Positions 15,966 through 24,530 of a stretch of 64,000 nt of DNA are shown one piece after another. Origin of the DNA: RH-AL1 sp965277735 (GTDB taxonomy: Bacteria; Pseudomonadota; Alphaproteobacteria; Rhizobiales; Beijerinckiaceae); NCBI GenBank assembly GCA_965277735.1, contig CBDIDO010000003.1:2666001-2730000 (forward strand), read 5' to 3'. The notes under the pieces were generated by a model. The model was not told the DNA's origin. It was given only the letters and a program-made list of their open reading frames with translations, and searched no databases. The position numbers were made by a program, and so were the translations under genes. Every line of letters begins with the position of its first letter. Within the stretch, counting starts at the first letter, position 1.

Positions 15966-16544
15966 TCAGCTCGAGCGGTAGCGGTTCTCGAGGCCCCGCG
16001 CGAGGTCGGCGCCTTCGGTGAGGAACCGCTGGATCACGAACCGCGCGTTGGGCGTGCAGCTCCGATACGACAGCGCATAGCCCTGCATGCCGTGGTTGAA
16101 CGCGCCGGCGAGGCGGTCGCGGCGCGCGTCCGGCTTGCCTTCGGCTTCGAGCAGCGTCTGCATGCGAGCGCGCCATTGATCGGCGTCGCCGGCGCGACAA
16201 ACCTCACGCAGATAGGTCAGGGCGCCGAGGATCTCGGAAAGCCGCAGCAGCTGCGGATCATACGGCCTGGTGTCGGGCGGCGGCGCCGGCGTGGCGGTGG
16301 GCGGCGCGGGCGGTGGCGGCGGGGACTTCTTGGCGACGCTCGCTGCGTGCGACGCGGCCGCCGCCGGCTCGACCGCGAGGGCGAGGGCCATGGCGAGAGC
16401 GCATCCGAAACGGCCGAAACCGCGCCGCGCCGCGTTCCCTTCCCCCTTGTGGGAAAGGGCCAGGGATGGGGGTTCGTCCCGCAGCGAGGAGCCGGTCGTC
16501 GGGCGAGATCGAAGAGGCGGCGGAATCGACACGAGCGGCCTCAT
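15966..16544 (-). CDS. TIGR02301-family exported protein
   Basis: A Rhizobiales-specific conserved periplasmic family of unknown function (TIGR02301). The mature part is clear: RPYDPQLLRLSEILGALTYL, REVCRAGDADQWRARMQTLL, LAGAFNHGMQGYALSYRSC and TPNARFVIQRFLTEGADLARG. A Pro-rich linker follows the signal peptide core (FGCALAMALALAVEPAAAAS). The ATG at 16544 overlaps the NUDIX stop codon (ATGA) and gives 192 residues, but the first 50 look like a translated interspersed repeat (LALSHKGEGN) rather than protein. The native start may be a later alternative codon nearer the signal peptide. Confidence 0.75.
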   Translation of the reverse strand: MRPLVSIPPPLRSRPTTGSSLRDEPPSLALSHKGEGNAARRGFGRFGCALAMALALAVEPAAAASHAASVAKKSPPPPPAPPTATPAPPPDTRPYDPQLLRLSEILGALTYLREVCRAGDADQWRARMQTLLEAEGKPDARRDRLAGAFNHGMQGYALSYRSCTPNARFVIQRFLTEGADLARGLENRYRSS

Positions 16545-17020
16545 GCGGCCGCCTCGGCGATCGCCCAGGCCTTCGCCAGCAGGTCCGGGAGATGCTCGGT
16601 CGTCGGCAAACGCGCGGCTTCGTCGCGGTTGGCCCAGACGATTGCGGCCGCCTCCGGCCCCGGCATGCCCTCGCCAGCGATCCAGGCCCCGACGAAGGAG
16701 GCGATCACGTAGTGGTGGCGCACCCGCCCCGCCTCGTCGCGATCGACAACCTCGACATGCTGGTTGAAGCCGAGGATGCGCGCCGTCACGCCGACCTCCT
16801 CCTCCATCTCGCGCAGCGCGGCGGCGGCGAGGGCTTCGCCGGGCTCGACGAGGCCGCCGGGCAGCGTGTAGCGGCCCGCAAAGGGGGCCGCCGCGCGGCG
16901 CGCGAGCAGGACGCGCCCGTCGCGTAACACGGCGAGGCTCGCGGCGAGGAACGGCCGCGAGGGGTAGAGCCGATCGCCCGCGGGCGCCGCGCTCACGGCG
17001 AGAGCCGCGTCTTCGTCCAT
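16541..17020 (-). CDS. NUDIX hydrolase
   Basis: A 159-residue NUDIX pyrophosphohydrolase. The Nudix box is intact: GGLVEPGEALAAAALREMEE followed by EVG, preceded by VLLARRAAAPFAGRYTLPGG. The remaining domain (FNQHVEVVDRDEAGRVRHHYVIASFVG) resembles ADP-ribose or dinucleotide pyrophosphatases, but the substrate is not predictable. The start codon ATG 17020 lies inside pdxH (28-base overlap), and the stop overlaps the next start, so pdxH-NUDIX-TIGR02301 appears to be one translationally coupled leftward operon. Confidence 0.9.
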   Translation of the reverse strand: MDEDAALAVSAAPAGDRLYPSRPFLAASLAVLRDGRVLLARRAAAPFAGRYTLPGGLVEPGEALAAAALREMEEEVGVTARILGFNQHVEVVDRDEAGRVRHHYVIASFVGAWIAGEGMPGPEAAAIVWANRDEAARLPTTEHLPDLLAKAWAIAEAAA

Positions 17021-17604
17021 GATCCGTCGATCGTCGGGCGCACGAAGAGGATGCGGTCGTGCAGGCGAAACGCGCCGTCCGACCAGAACTCGATCTGCAG
17101 CGGCGCGATGCGGAACCCGCTCCAGTGCGGCGGACGCGGCACGTCCTCGGGATAGCGCGCCTCCACCTTGGCAACGGCGGCCTCGAGCGCCGCACGGCTC
17201 TCGATCGGGCGCGACTGCGCACTCGCCCAGGCGCCGACGCGGCTGCCGCGCGGCCGGCTCGCGAAATACGCATCCGCCTCGGCCTCGGTGACCATGCCGA
17301 CCGGCCCGCGAATACGGATCTGGCGGCGCCGGGTCTTCCAGTGGAACAGCGCGGCTGCCTTCGGATGACCGGCGAGCTCGCGGCCCTTGGCGCTCTCGAA
17401 GTTCGTATAGAATACGAACCCGCGCGCGTCCCAGGCTTTCAAGAGCACCATGCGCAGGTCCGGCAGCCCGTCGGTGTCGATCGTCGCGACCGCCATCGCC
17501 GTCGGATCATTCGGCTCGGTCTCCGTCGCATCCTCATGCCACGCGCCGAACACCGCGAACGGGTCGGCGGCGAGCGAGGGGTCACGGCTCTTTAACGCGT
17601 CCAA
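16993..17604 (-). CDS. pdxH: Pyridoxamine 5'-phosphate oxidase
   Basis: PdxH oxidises pyridoxine or pyridoxamine 5'-phosphate to pyridoxal 5'-phosphate using FMN. Visible motifs are DPFAVFGAWHEDA, MAVATIDTDGLPDLRMVLLK (FMN/substrate region), FYTNFESAKGRELAGHP, AALFHWKTRRRQIRIRG, SRPRGSRVGAWASAQS and the C-terminal FRLHDRILFVRP. I prefer a TTG start at 17604, preceded at nine bases by AGGAAGG; this gives 203 residues. A longer form from TTG 17667 (224 residues) is possible but has no comparable ribosome site. First gene of the pdxH-NUDIX-TIGR02301 unit. Confidence 0.93.
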   Translation of the reverse strand: MDALKSRDPSLAADPFAVFGAWHEDATETEPNDPTAMAVATIDTDGLPDLRMVLLKAWDARGFVFYTNFESAKGRELAGHPKAAALFHWKTRRRQIRIRGPVGMVTEAEADAYFASRPRGSRVGAWASAQSRPIESRAALEAAVAKVEARYPEDVPRPPHWSGFRIAPLQIEFWSDGAFRLHDRILFVRPTIDGSWTKTRLSP

Positions 17605-17644
17605 GCGTACAATCCTTCCTGTGTATGCGTTGCGTGGGTGTAGC

Positions 17645-18121
17645 GTGCGAGTAAAGGCCAAGTCCAATGCGGCCGGGTGTCACCCGGCAGGGTTATCGCC
17701 GCTGCGGCGCGCCTGCGCATGGGCTTGGCTCGCGCTCGGGGTGGCGCCGGCGCTCTGCGGCTGCTCGATGTCGTTCCCGATGGGCTCGATGCTGCCCGAG
17801 GACGTGACCGGCGCGCTCGCCACCGTCCCCTTCGGCGCCCTCCTCGACGAGGAAGACCGCCGCCGCGAGAAGGCGGCGCTCGCCACCGCCCTCGATCCGC
17901 AGGGCGACGGCTCGACCGTGCACTGGGAAAACCCCAGGTCCGGCCGTAAGGGCTCGCTGACCGCCGTCGGCCACGCCTACCCGCAGGATTCGCACGTCTG
18001 CCGCGCCTTCCTCGGCGATCTGCACGACGGCGCCAACGGGCGGAACGTGCAGGGCACCGCCTGCACGATGTCGGCCGGCGAATGGGCCGTCCGCGACGTC
18101 AAGCCGTTCAAAAAGGCCTGA
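17645..18121 (+). CDS. RT0821/Lpp0805-type surface-antigen lipoprotein
   Basis: A lipoprotein of about 158 residues. A hydrophobic stretch (ACAWAWLALGVAPALCGC) ends in a lipobox-like ALCGC, followed by the 17 kDa / RT0821-Lpp0805 surface-antigen domain. That domain shows LDEEDRRREKAALATALDPQ, VHWENPRSGRKGSLTAVG and RNVQGTACTMSAGEWAVRDV. The start is uncertain: GTG 17645 is the best in-frame candidate and lies in the 40-bp region divergent from pdxH. The likely location is the outer membrane facing the periplasm. It is convergent with the dehydrogenase gene. Confidence 0.75.
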   Translation: MRVKAKSNAAGCHPAGLSPLRRACAWAWLALGVAPALCGCSMSFPMGSMLPEDVTGALATVPFGALLDEEDRRREKAALATALDPQGDGSTVHWENPRSGRKGSLTAVGHAYPQDSHVCRAFLGDLHDGANGRNVQGTACTMSAGEWAVRDVKPFKKA

Positions 18122-18156
18122 TTCCGAACCTTTCTCGTATTACGGCAAACGATCCC

Positions 18157-19566
18157 TTAACCGACCGTCTTTACCCAAACGGTCTGCGCGTTGAGGAACT
18201 CCTTGATCCCGAAGTGCGACAGCTCGCGGCCGTAGCCGCTCTTCTTGACGCCGCCGATCGGCACGCGCGGGTCGGAGGCGGTGAAGCCGTTGACGAACAC
18301 GCCGCCCGTCTCGAGCCTGCGCGCGATCGCCTTTGCCGCGTCGAGATCGTTGGTCCACAAAGCGCCGCCGAGGCCGTACTCGCTGTCGTTGGCGAGCTCG
18401 ATCGCGTGCTCGGCGTCGCGCGCCACGACGATCGCCGCGACCGGGCCGAACGTCTCCTCGTCGTAGGCCGCCATGCCCTTGCCGACGCCGCCGAGCACGG
18501 TGGGCTCGTAGAAGGCGCCCACGCCCGCAACCGGCTTGCCGCCGAGCAGGAGCTTGGCGCCCTGCTTCACCGAGCGCTCGACCTTGTCATGCAGCTCGTC
18601 GCGCAGGTCCTCGCGGGCGAGCGGGCCGAACGTCGTCGCGGCGTCGTCCGGATCGCCGGTCTTCGCCTTGCGCGCCGCCGCCAGGAATTTCTCGGTGAAG
18701 GCCTCGGCGACCGGCGCCTCGACGATGAGGCGCTTGGCGGCGATGCAGACCTGGCCGGAGGTCGCGAAACGCGAGGCCATCGCGGCTGCGACCGCCTTGT
18801 CGAGATCGGCGTCCTTCAGGACGATGAAGGCATCCGAGCCGCCGAGCTCCAGCACCGATTTCTTCAGGTATTTGCCGGCGAGCGCGGCGACCGAAGCGCC
18901 GGCGCGCGGGCTACCGGTCAGGGTCACGCCGGAGATGCGGTCATCGGCGATGATCCCCTCGATCGGCTCGTTGTCGACATTGAGGATGCCGAACAGGCCC
19001 TTCGGCGCGCCGGCGCGCTCCCACGCCTCGCCGAGCATCGAGGCGAGGCCCATGCAATTCGGCGCGTGCTTCAAGAGGAAGGCGTTGCCGCCGAGCGTGA
19101 TCGGGATAGCGGCGCGCAGCGCCTGCCAGAGCGGGAAATTCCACGGCATGATGCCGAGGATCGTGCCCGTCGGCAGGTAGGAGACATAAACCTCCGCCTC
19201 CTCGACCGGCACGCGCTCGTCGGCGATCATCTCGGGGCCGCTCTTGGCGTAATAGGCGGCCATCTTGGCGCATTTGGCGACCTCGGCCTTGGCCTCCTTC
19301 GCCGTCTTGCCCATCTCGCGGGTGATGATCGCGGCAAACGCGTCGGCCTCGGTCTCGAGCACGTCGGCGAGCTTAGCGATGACGCCGGCGCGATCGGCCA
19401 CGGGCTGCGTCCGCCATTGCCGGTAGGCGGCATCCGCTGCCGCGAGCAGCGTCTCGACCTCGGTGGCGCTCTGGAAGGGATAGCGCGCCAGGACCTCGCC
19501 CGTCGCGGGATTGCGCGACACGGCTGCGGGGATGTTGTCCTGGGCGATCGGCTGGGCGGATGTCAT
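18157..19566 (-). CDS. NAD(P)-dependent succinate-semialdehyde dehydrogenase
   Basis: A 469-residue aldehyde dehydrogenase of the succinate-semialdehyde (Sad/YneI-like) type, which oxidises succinate semialdehyde to succinate in 4-aminobutyrate breakdown. It has the cofactor-binding MPWNFPLWQALR, GVTLTGSPRAGASVA, the catalytic Glu in VLELGGSDAFIV, the nucleophile Cys in SGQVCIAAKRLIV, and late EETFGPVAAI and RVPIGGVKKSGYGRELSHFG. ATG 19566 starts MTSAQPIAQDN. It is divergent from the TPR-protein gene. The family also accepts related aldehydes, so the exact substrate is inferred. Confidence 0.88.
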   Translation of the reverse strand: MTSAQPIAQDNIPAAVSRNPATGEVLARYPFQSATEVETLLAAADAAYRQWRTQPVADRAGVIAKLADVLETEADAFAAIITREMGKTAKEAKAEVAKCAKMAAYYAKSGPEMIADERVPVEEAEVYVSYLPTGTILGIMPWNFPLWQALRAAIPITLGGNAFLLKHAPNCMGLASMLGEAWERAGAPKGLFGILNVDNEPIEGIIADDRISGVTLTGSPRAGASVAALAGKYLKKSVLELGGSDAFIVLKDADLDKAVAAAMASRFATSGQVCIAAKRLIVEAPVAEAFTEKFLAAARKAKTGDPDDAATTFGPLAREDLRDELHDKVERSVKQGAKLLLGGKPVAGVGAFYEPTVLGGVGKGMAAYDEETFGPVAAIVVARDAEHAIELANDSEYGLGGALWTNDLDAAKAIARRLETGGVFVNGFTASDPRVPIGGVKKSGYGRELSHFGIKEFLNAQTVWVKTVG

Positions 19567-19709
19567 GAGCGATCTCCTTTGCAGGAGATGTGGGGTCGGC
19601 GCCGGAGGTATCCAGCGTCCCCGCCTCGCTCGCTCCCTCTCGCAAACGGTAGGCACCCCCTTCGCTTCGTGCTAGGCCCGCGCCTTCTCGCAAGAATTCC
19701 CGGCAGGCA

Positions 19710-20531
19710 ATGTCCGATTTCATCCGCGAGGTCGACGAGGATTACCGCCGCGAGCGTATCCTCGGCTTCCTCTCTCGTTTCCAGATCCCACTGGCGATCC
19801 TCGTCGTCGCGATCATGGTCGGCGCCGGCGCCTGGCGCTTCAGCAAGGACCGGCAGACCGCCGCGGCCGAGGCCGACAACGTGCGCTACGCCGCAGCCGA
19901 GGCGCTCGCCACGGCCGGCAAGCCGCAGGAGGCCGCGAAGGCCTTCGACGAGATCGGCAAGACCGGCCCCGCCGGCTACGCGCATCTCGCCCGTCTGCGT
20001 GTCGCGGCCCTGCTCGGCGCGAGCGATCCCGAGGCAGGCGGCCAGGCCTACGATTCCATCGCCAACGACGAGAGCTTTGATCCCTCGATGCGCGACACGG
20101 CGCGGCTGCGCGGCGCGATGCTGAGGGTCGACGTCGAGAAACCGGCCGATTTCGCGCAGCGCTACGGCCGCTTCACCTCGCCCGGCTTCGGCTTCCACGC
20201 CTCGATGAACGAGCTTCTCGCGCTCTCCGCCATGAAGGGCGGCGACTACAAGGCGGCCGGCCGCTACGTCGACGCGATCCTCGCCGACATGGTAGCGCCG
20301 CCGGCCCTGCGGAACCGCGCCCAGGCCTGGAGCGCCCTCGTCGCCGCCGGCCCGGCGACGCCGATGCAGGGCGCCCCGCCGCCGGCCAGGGTCGAGGCCA
20401 TCGGCTCGCTGACGCCGCCGCCCGCGGCGGTCGCCCCACCAGCGACGCCCGCTGCCCCCTCGACACCGCCTGCCCCGCCCGCCGCCGCTCCCGCGCCGGC
20501 CGCGCCGCCCCCACCAACCTCGCCGAAGTAG
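19710..20531 (+). CDS. TPR membrane protein (YfgM-like)
   Basis: A 273-residue protein with one N-terminal transmembrane segment (IPLAILVVAIMVGAGAWRF, residues about 26-44) and a periplasmic TPR-like domain (AAAEALATAGKPQEAAKAFD, YAHLARLRVAALLG, ELLALSAMKGGDYKAAGRYV). It ends in an 80-residue Pro/Ala-rich tail. YfgM-like proteins act beside the SecYEG translocon and outer-membrane assembly. Here it precedes der by four bases, a conserved pairing with this GTPase gene. The low-complexity tail is probably species-variable. Confidence 0.8.
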   Translation: MSDFIREVDEDYRRERILGFLSRFQIPLAILVVAIMVGAGAWRFSKDRQTAAAEADNVRYAAAEALATAGKPQEAAKAFDEIGKTGPAGYAHLARLRVAALLGASDPEAGGQAYDSIANDESFDPSMRDTARLRGAMLRVDVEKPADFAQRYGRFTSPGFGFHASMNELLALSAMKGGDYKAAGRYVDAILADMVAPPALRNRAQAWSALVAAGPATPMQGAPPPARVEAIGSLTPPPAAVAPPATPAAPSTPPAPPAAAPAPAAPPPPTSPK

Positions 20532-20535
20532 ACCC

Positions 20536-21936
20536 ATGTTCACGGTCGCGATCATCGGGCGGCCGAACGTCGGCAAGTCCACCCTGTTCAACCGGCTCGT
20601 CGGCAAGAAGCTGGCGCTGGTCGACGACCAGCCGGGCGTCACGCGCGACCGGCGCGAGGGAGAGGCCAAGCTCGCGGACCTGCGTTTCACGGTCATCGAC
20701 ACCGCCGGCCTCGAGGAAGGCGACGCCGCCTCGCTCTCCGGCCGCACGCGGGCGCAGACGGAAGCCGCGATCCTCGGCGCCGACGCGATCTTCTTCGTCA
20801 TCGACGCGCGCGTCGGCGTGACGCCCGACGACCGCGCCTTCGCCGCTTTGGTCAGACGCGCCGGCAAGCCACTGATCCTGCTCGCCAACAAGGCCGAGGG
20901 CCGGGTCGGCGGCGCGGGCGCGATCGAGGGGTACGACCTCGGCCTCGGCGATCCCGTGCCGTTCTCGGGCGAGCACGGCGAGGGTCTCTCCGAGCTCTAT
21001 TCCGCGCTGCTCGAGACGCTGCCCGAGCACACCGCCGCGCCCGAGGAGGAGGAGGCACAGGAAGCGAAGACCTTCGACGACGAGGAGGACGGCACCGAGC
21101 TCGACCTCACCAAGCCGCTGGCGATCGCCGTCGTCGGCCGCCCGAACGCCGGCAAATCCACCCTGCTCAACCACATCCTCGGCGAGCAGCGGCTGCTGGT
21201 CGGCCCGGAGGCCGGCCTGACGCGCGACGCGATCGGCCTCGACCTCGAATGGCGCGGCCGCAAGCTGAAGATGTTCGACACCGCCGGGCTGCGCCGCCGC
21301 GCCCGCGTCGAGGACAAGCTGGAAAAGCTCGCCGGCGCCGATGCGCTGCGGGCGGCCAAGTTCGCCGAGGTCGTGATCCTGCTGATCGACGCCACGGCGC
21401 CGCTCGAGAAGCAGGACCTCACGCTCGCCGACCTCGTCGCCCGCGAGGGCCGCGCCATGGTCATCGGCCTCAACAAATGGGACCTGATCACCGACAAGAC
21501 CGCCCGGCTCGCGTACCTGCGCGAGGAGGCCTCGCGCCTGCTGCCGCAGGTGAGGGGCGCGCCGGTCGTGCCGCTGGCCGGCGAGACCGGCTACGGGGTC
21601 GAAAAGCTGCTCGAGGCCGTGATGCAGGTCGAGAAGACCTGGAACAAGCGCATCGCCACCGCCAAGCTCAACCGCTGGCTCGAAGCGACACTGGAAAAGC
21701 ATCCGCCGCCGGCGGTGGCGGGGCGGCGGATCAAGATCCGCTACATGACGCAGCTGCGCGCGCGGCCGCCCTATTTCGTGATCTTCGGCAACCAGCTCGA
21801 CGCGATGCCGACGAGCTACGAGCGCTTTTTGCTGAACGGCCTGCGCGACACGTTCGACCTGCCGGGCGTACCGCTGCGGCTGTCGCGCAAGACCAGCGAC
21901 AACCCCTACAAGGGCCGCAAGAGCCCGCAGCGGTAG
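20536..21936 (+). CDS. der: Ribosome-assembly GTPase Der (EngA)
   Basis: Der carries two GTPase domains and a C-terminal KH-like domain and is needed for 50S ribosome assembly. Both G1 motifs are present (GRPNVGKST at residues 8-16 and GRPNAGKST near 200), with DTAGL in each domain, NKAEG and NKWDL as G4 motifs, and an acidic linker (EEEEAQEAKTFDDEEDG). The KH end reads IKIRYMTQLRARPPYFVIFG. Length (466) is normal. It is the centre of a tight three-gene operon with the TPR protein and the DUF938 methyltransferase. Confidence 0.97.
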   Translation: MFTVAIIGRPNVGKSTLFNRLVGKKLALVDDQPGVTRDRREGEAKLADLRFTVIDTAGLEEGDAASLSGRTRAQTEAAILGADAIFFVIDARVGVTPDDRAFAALVRRAGKPLILLANKAEGRVGGAGAIEGYDLGLGDPVPFSGEHGEGLSELYSALLETLPEHTAAPEEEEAQEAKTFDDEEDGTELDLTKPLAIAVVGRPNAGKSTLLNHILGEQRLLVGPEAGLTRDAIGLDLEWRGRKLKMFDTAGLRRRARVEDKLEKLAGADALRAAKFAEVVILLIDATAPLEKQDLTLADLVAREGRAMVIGLNKWDLITDKTARLAYLREEASRLLPQVRGAPVVPLAGETGYGVEKLLEAVMQVEKTWNKRIATAKLNRWLEATLEKHPPPAVAGRRIKIRYMTQLRARPPYFVIFGNQLDAMPTSYERFLLNGLRDTFDLPGVPLRLSRKTSDNPYKGRKSPQR

Positions 21937-21939
21937 CGC

Positions 21940-22542
21940 ATGGCTGATTCCGACGCTCTCATTTCCCCAAGCGTCGCGCGCAACCGCGAGCCGATCCTCG
22001 CGGTGCTGCTGCCCCGCCTTCCGCCGGCCGGCCGCGTTCTCGAGCTCGCGGCTGGGACCGGCGAGCACGCAGTGCATTTTGCCGCCGCCTGCCCTGCCCT
22101 CTCCTGGCAGCCGGCCGATCTCGATCCCGACGCGCTGGCCAGCATCGCCGCTTGGCGCGCGCGCGCCGGCATGCCGAACCTGCTGGCGCCGCTGCGGCTC
22201 GATGCAAGCGATCCGGCGAGCTGGCCGGACGCCGACGTCGTTGTCGCGATCAACATGATCCACATCTCGCCGTGGGCGGCGACGGAGGGACTGATGGCCG
22301 GCGCGGGCCGCGTCCTGCCGCAAGACGGCCTGCTGTTCCTCTATGGCCCCTACATCGAGGCCGACGTCGAGACCGCGTCGAGCAATCTCGCCTTCGACGC
22401 GAGCCTGAAGAGCCGCGATCCGGGCTGGGGCATCCGCCGTCTCGACGAGGTCGCGGCGCTTGCCGGCCGGCACGGACTCGCGCTCGCGGAGCGCATCGCC
22501 ATGCCGGCCAACAACCTCGCACTGGTCTTGCGCAAGACCTGA
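21940..22542 (+). CDS. DUF938 SAM-dependent methyltransferase-like protein
   Basis: A 200-residue Rossmann-fold protein of the DUF938 family. The SAM-binding glycine motif is VLELAAGTGEHAVHFAAACP, then DLDPDALASIAAW, the acidic DADVVVAINMIHISPW, and FLYGPYIEADVETASSNLAF typical of DUF938. The start lies three bases after the der stop, so it is likely co-transcribed. The methylated substrate of this family is not known. Confidence 0.88.
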   Translation: MADSDALISPSVARNREPILAVLLPRLPPAGRVLELAAGTGEHAVHFAAACPALSWQPADLDPDALASIAAWRARAGMPNLLAPLRLDASDPASWPDADVVVAINMIHISPWAATEGLMAGAGRVLPQDGLLFLYGPYIEADVETASSNLAFDASLKSRDPGWGIRRLDEVAALAGRHGLALAERIAMPANNLALVLRKT

Positions 22543-22545
22543 CCG

Positions 22546-23559
22546 CTATTTGGCGGCCTGGGCTTGGGTGCTCAGCAACACCGGCAGCATCGCCTTGTCG
22601 CTGATCGTCAGCACGTTCGGAAAGCCGCCGTCCCACTTCTTGCGCGCCTCCGCCTCGACGATGGCGACGTAGCTCGCGGTGCCGCCCGAGGCGTCGATGA
22701 TCGCCTTGCGCGCCGCCGCCTCGCCGACACCGCGCAGCGTCGCCGCCTGCCTGTCGGCCTCGGCCTGCACGAGCAGCGCCTTGGCCTCGGCGTTGGTGCG
22801 CGTGAACGTGGCGCTGGCGTCGCCTTCGGCCTTCAGCTCGGCGCTACGAGCACGGCCCTCGGCCTCGGCGATCGCCTGGTCGCGCTGACCTTGCGCCTCG
22901 CGCACCCGCTGGTCCGCGAGATAGCCGACGACCTTCAGCTGGTTCTCCTCGCGGATCGCCTGGTTCTTCGCCGTCACCGCGAGCGCGTTGCTCTCCGTGA
23001 ACGTCTCCGAGAAGGCGATCTGCGGGATCTGCAGCGAGATCAGCTCGATGCCGAAATTGTTGCGCAACGCCTCGCCGACGAACTTCTGCGCCTCCTCCTG
23101 GATCGGCTCGCGGTTCGCGGAGATCGTGTTGGTGTTCTTCGACGAGAACACGCGATAGACGCGGTCCTGCACGACATCCATGATCGGCCGATCGATATCG
23201 GCGGTACCGGTGCGGCCCATGTCGTAGAGCAGCCGCGCGACGTCGGAATCCGGCACCTTGTACTGGATGTCGACCTTCAGCTCGACCGGTTGGTTGTCGA
23301 TCGTGATGACGCGAAAGACCGGCAGCGCCAGCGAGGTCTGCGAGACCTGCAGCGTGTCGACCTGCGAGAGGAACGGCCACTTGAGGTGCGGACCCGGCTG
23401 ATACGGCATGCCTGTCGTCGGCGTGCCGAGAAGCCGCACGAAGGCGCGCTCCGACGGATCGACCGTGAAGAACGAGGCGCTGATCGTGACGAGCGCCGTC
23501 GTGGCGATGGCGGCCGCGCCGAGGGCGCGCGCCGGAACGCGATACTTACCGATGTTCAT
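22546..23559 (-). CDS. SPFH/band-7 (prohibitin-like) membrane protein
   Basis: A 337-residue SPFH protein. One N-terminal membrane anchor (ALGAAAIATTALVTISASFF) precedes the band-7 domain (VDPSERAFVRLLGTP...GPHLKWPFLSQVDTLQV...VELKVDIQYKVPD) and a long Ala/Glu coiled coil (AIREENQLKVVGYLADQRVR, AIAEAEGRARSAELKAEGDA). This is prohibitin/HflC-like architecture, which forms large ring assemblies in the inner membrane, often around proteases. No hflK or ftsH gene is adjacent, so it is more likely a stand-alone prohibitin homologue. It is convergent with the DUF938 gene (three-base gap). Confidence 0.85.
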   Translation of the reverse strand: MNIGKYRVPARALGAAAIATTALVTISASFFTVDPSERAFVRLLGTPTTGMPYQPGPHLKWPFLSQVDTLQVSQTSLALPVFRVITIDNQPVELKVDIQYKVPDSDVARLLYDMGRTGTADIDRPIMDVVQDRVYRVFSSKNTNTISANREPIQEEAQKFVGEALRNNFGIELISLQIPQIAFSETFTESNALAVTAKNQAIREENQLKVVGYLADQRVREAQGQRDQAIAEAEGRARSAELKAEGDASATFTRTNAEAKALLVQAEADRQAATLRGVGEAAARKAIIDASGGTASYVAIVEAEARKKWDGGFPNVLTISDKAMLPVLLSTQAQAAK

Positions 23560-23706
23560 GGAAAGGCTCTGGAGCCGGAGCGGAAGGAGCCGCTCGCTTG
23601 GCGCTGCGAAAGCAGCGTCACCAAGGAAACGCGCAGGTCGCCTTCGCGTGCCTGCCGCCGACGCAGGTCGATAGGCTGCCGATCTGCACCCAAGGCTTAG
23701 CTCGCC

Positions 23707-24225
23707 TTAGGTCGCCAGCGTCTTCACCATGTGCGTGTTGCCGAGCCATTGGTCGCCGAGCTCGACGGTCTGGCGGTGGCGCGCCTCGTAGCCGCGCGCT
23801 TCGAAGAACGGGCGTGCCGTATCGCTGGAATCGACGGTGAGCGCCGCCGTGCCGCGCGCCTGCGCGAGCTTCTCGATCGCATCCGTGAGCAGCGTGGCGA
23901 CGCCGCGGCGGGCGACGGGCGGATAGACGTAGAGCATCTCGACGTGCCGGTTGTCCTCGAGCGCGGCGAAGCCGACGGGCGCGCCCTGCAGCGTCGCGAC
24001 CAGTGTCAGGCAGGCGGCAAGCTTGGCGCCGAACGCCACCTCGTCGTCGGCCTGCCCCGCCCACGCGGCGCGCTGGCCCTCGTCGTAATCCTCCTCGGCG
24101 AGCTCCTCGATGCTCGCCTGGAAGATCGCCGCGAGCACGGGCACGTCGGCCGGCAGCATGGGGCGGAGGGTGGCGGCGGTGGGCTTGGTCACAGTGTGAT
24201 TTGTTCCTTCGTTCGTCTTCAACAT
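23707..24225 (-). CDS. GNAT-family N-acetyltransferase
   Basis: A 172-residue acetyltransferase. After a short polar leader it shows TLRPMLPADVPVLAAIFQAS, the acetyl-CoA fold VGFAALEDNRHVEMLYVYPP, the pyrophosphate-binding RRGVATLLTDAIEKLA (R-x-x-G-x-A form), and the final ARPFFEARGYEARHRQTVEL. The start ATG 24225 gives MLKTNEG; a GTG nearer the domain is possible. The gene is divergent from the toxin-antitoxin pair. Substrate not predictable. Confidence 0.85.
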   Translation of the reverse strand: MLKTNEGTNHTVTKPTAATLRPMLPADVPVLAAIFQASIEELAEEDYDEGQRAAWAGQADDEVAFGAKLAACLTLVATLQGAPVGFAALEDNRHVEMLYVYPPVARRGVATLLTDAIEKLAQARGTAALTVDSSDTARPFFEARGYEARHRQTVELGDQWLGNTHMVKTLAT

Positions 24226-24266
24226 AGTGGTTTGTCGGCGCGTTCGCGCCAAGCTAAGATGTGGGC

Positions 24267-24530
24267 ATGAACGTCACGGTCCAAATTCCGGATGACCTTG
24301 CCCAGCGTCTCGTCGCGGACGGCGGAGACATCGAGCGGCAAACACTCGAAGCGTTGTCGATCGAAGCGCATCGGGCAGGCCATCTCACACTCGCCGAGCT
24401 GCAACGAATATTGGGTTTCGAGACGCGCTTCGAACTTGATGGGTTTCTGAAGGATCGAGGCGTCTACGAGGCCTACGATGTGGAAGATTTCAAACGCGAT
24501 CTCGCCGATCTGGAAAGCCTCGGCCTCTGA
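24267..24530 (+). CDS. UPF0175-family antitoxin
   Basis: An 87-residue small protein of the UPF0175 family, regularly found as antitoxin beside DUF3368 PIN-domain proteins. The pattern MNVTVQIPDDLAQRLVADGG, RQTLEALSIEAHRAGHLTLA, ELQRILGFETRFELDGFLKD with C-terminal YDVEDFKRDLADLESL is typical: a small DNA-binding N-terminal part and a toxin-wrapping acidic C-terminus. ATG 24267 is preferred over GTG 24261. Its stop codon is immediately followed by the toxin start, with no gap. Confidence 0.85.
   Translation: MNVTVQIPDDLAQRLVADGGDIERQTLEALSIEAHRAGHLTLAELQRILGFETRFELDGFLKDRGVYEAYDVEDFKRDLADLESLGL

Noticed and set aside
18082..20124. 680-codon plus-strand frame covering the dehydrogenase region
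   Set aside because: It is the antisense shadow of a full-length aldehyde dehydrogenase and runs into the TPR gene; no recognisable protein features.
20173..22473. 766-codon minus-strand frame opposite der
   Set aside because: Antisense shadow of der and the DUF938 gene; the sequence is rich in Arg, Asp, Val and Gln typical of such shadows.
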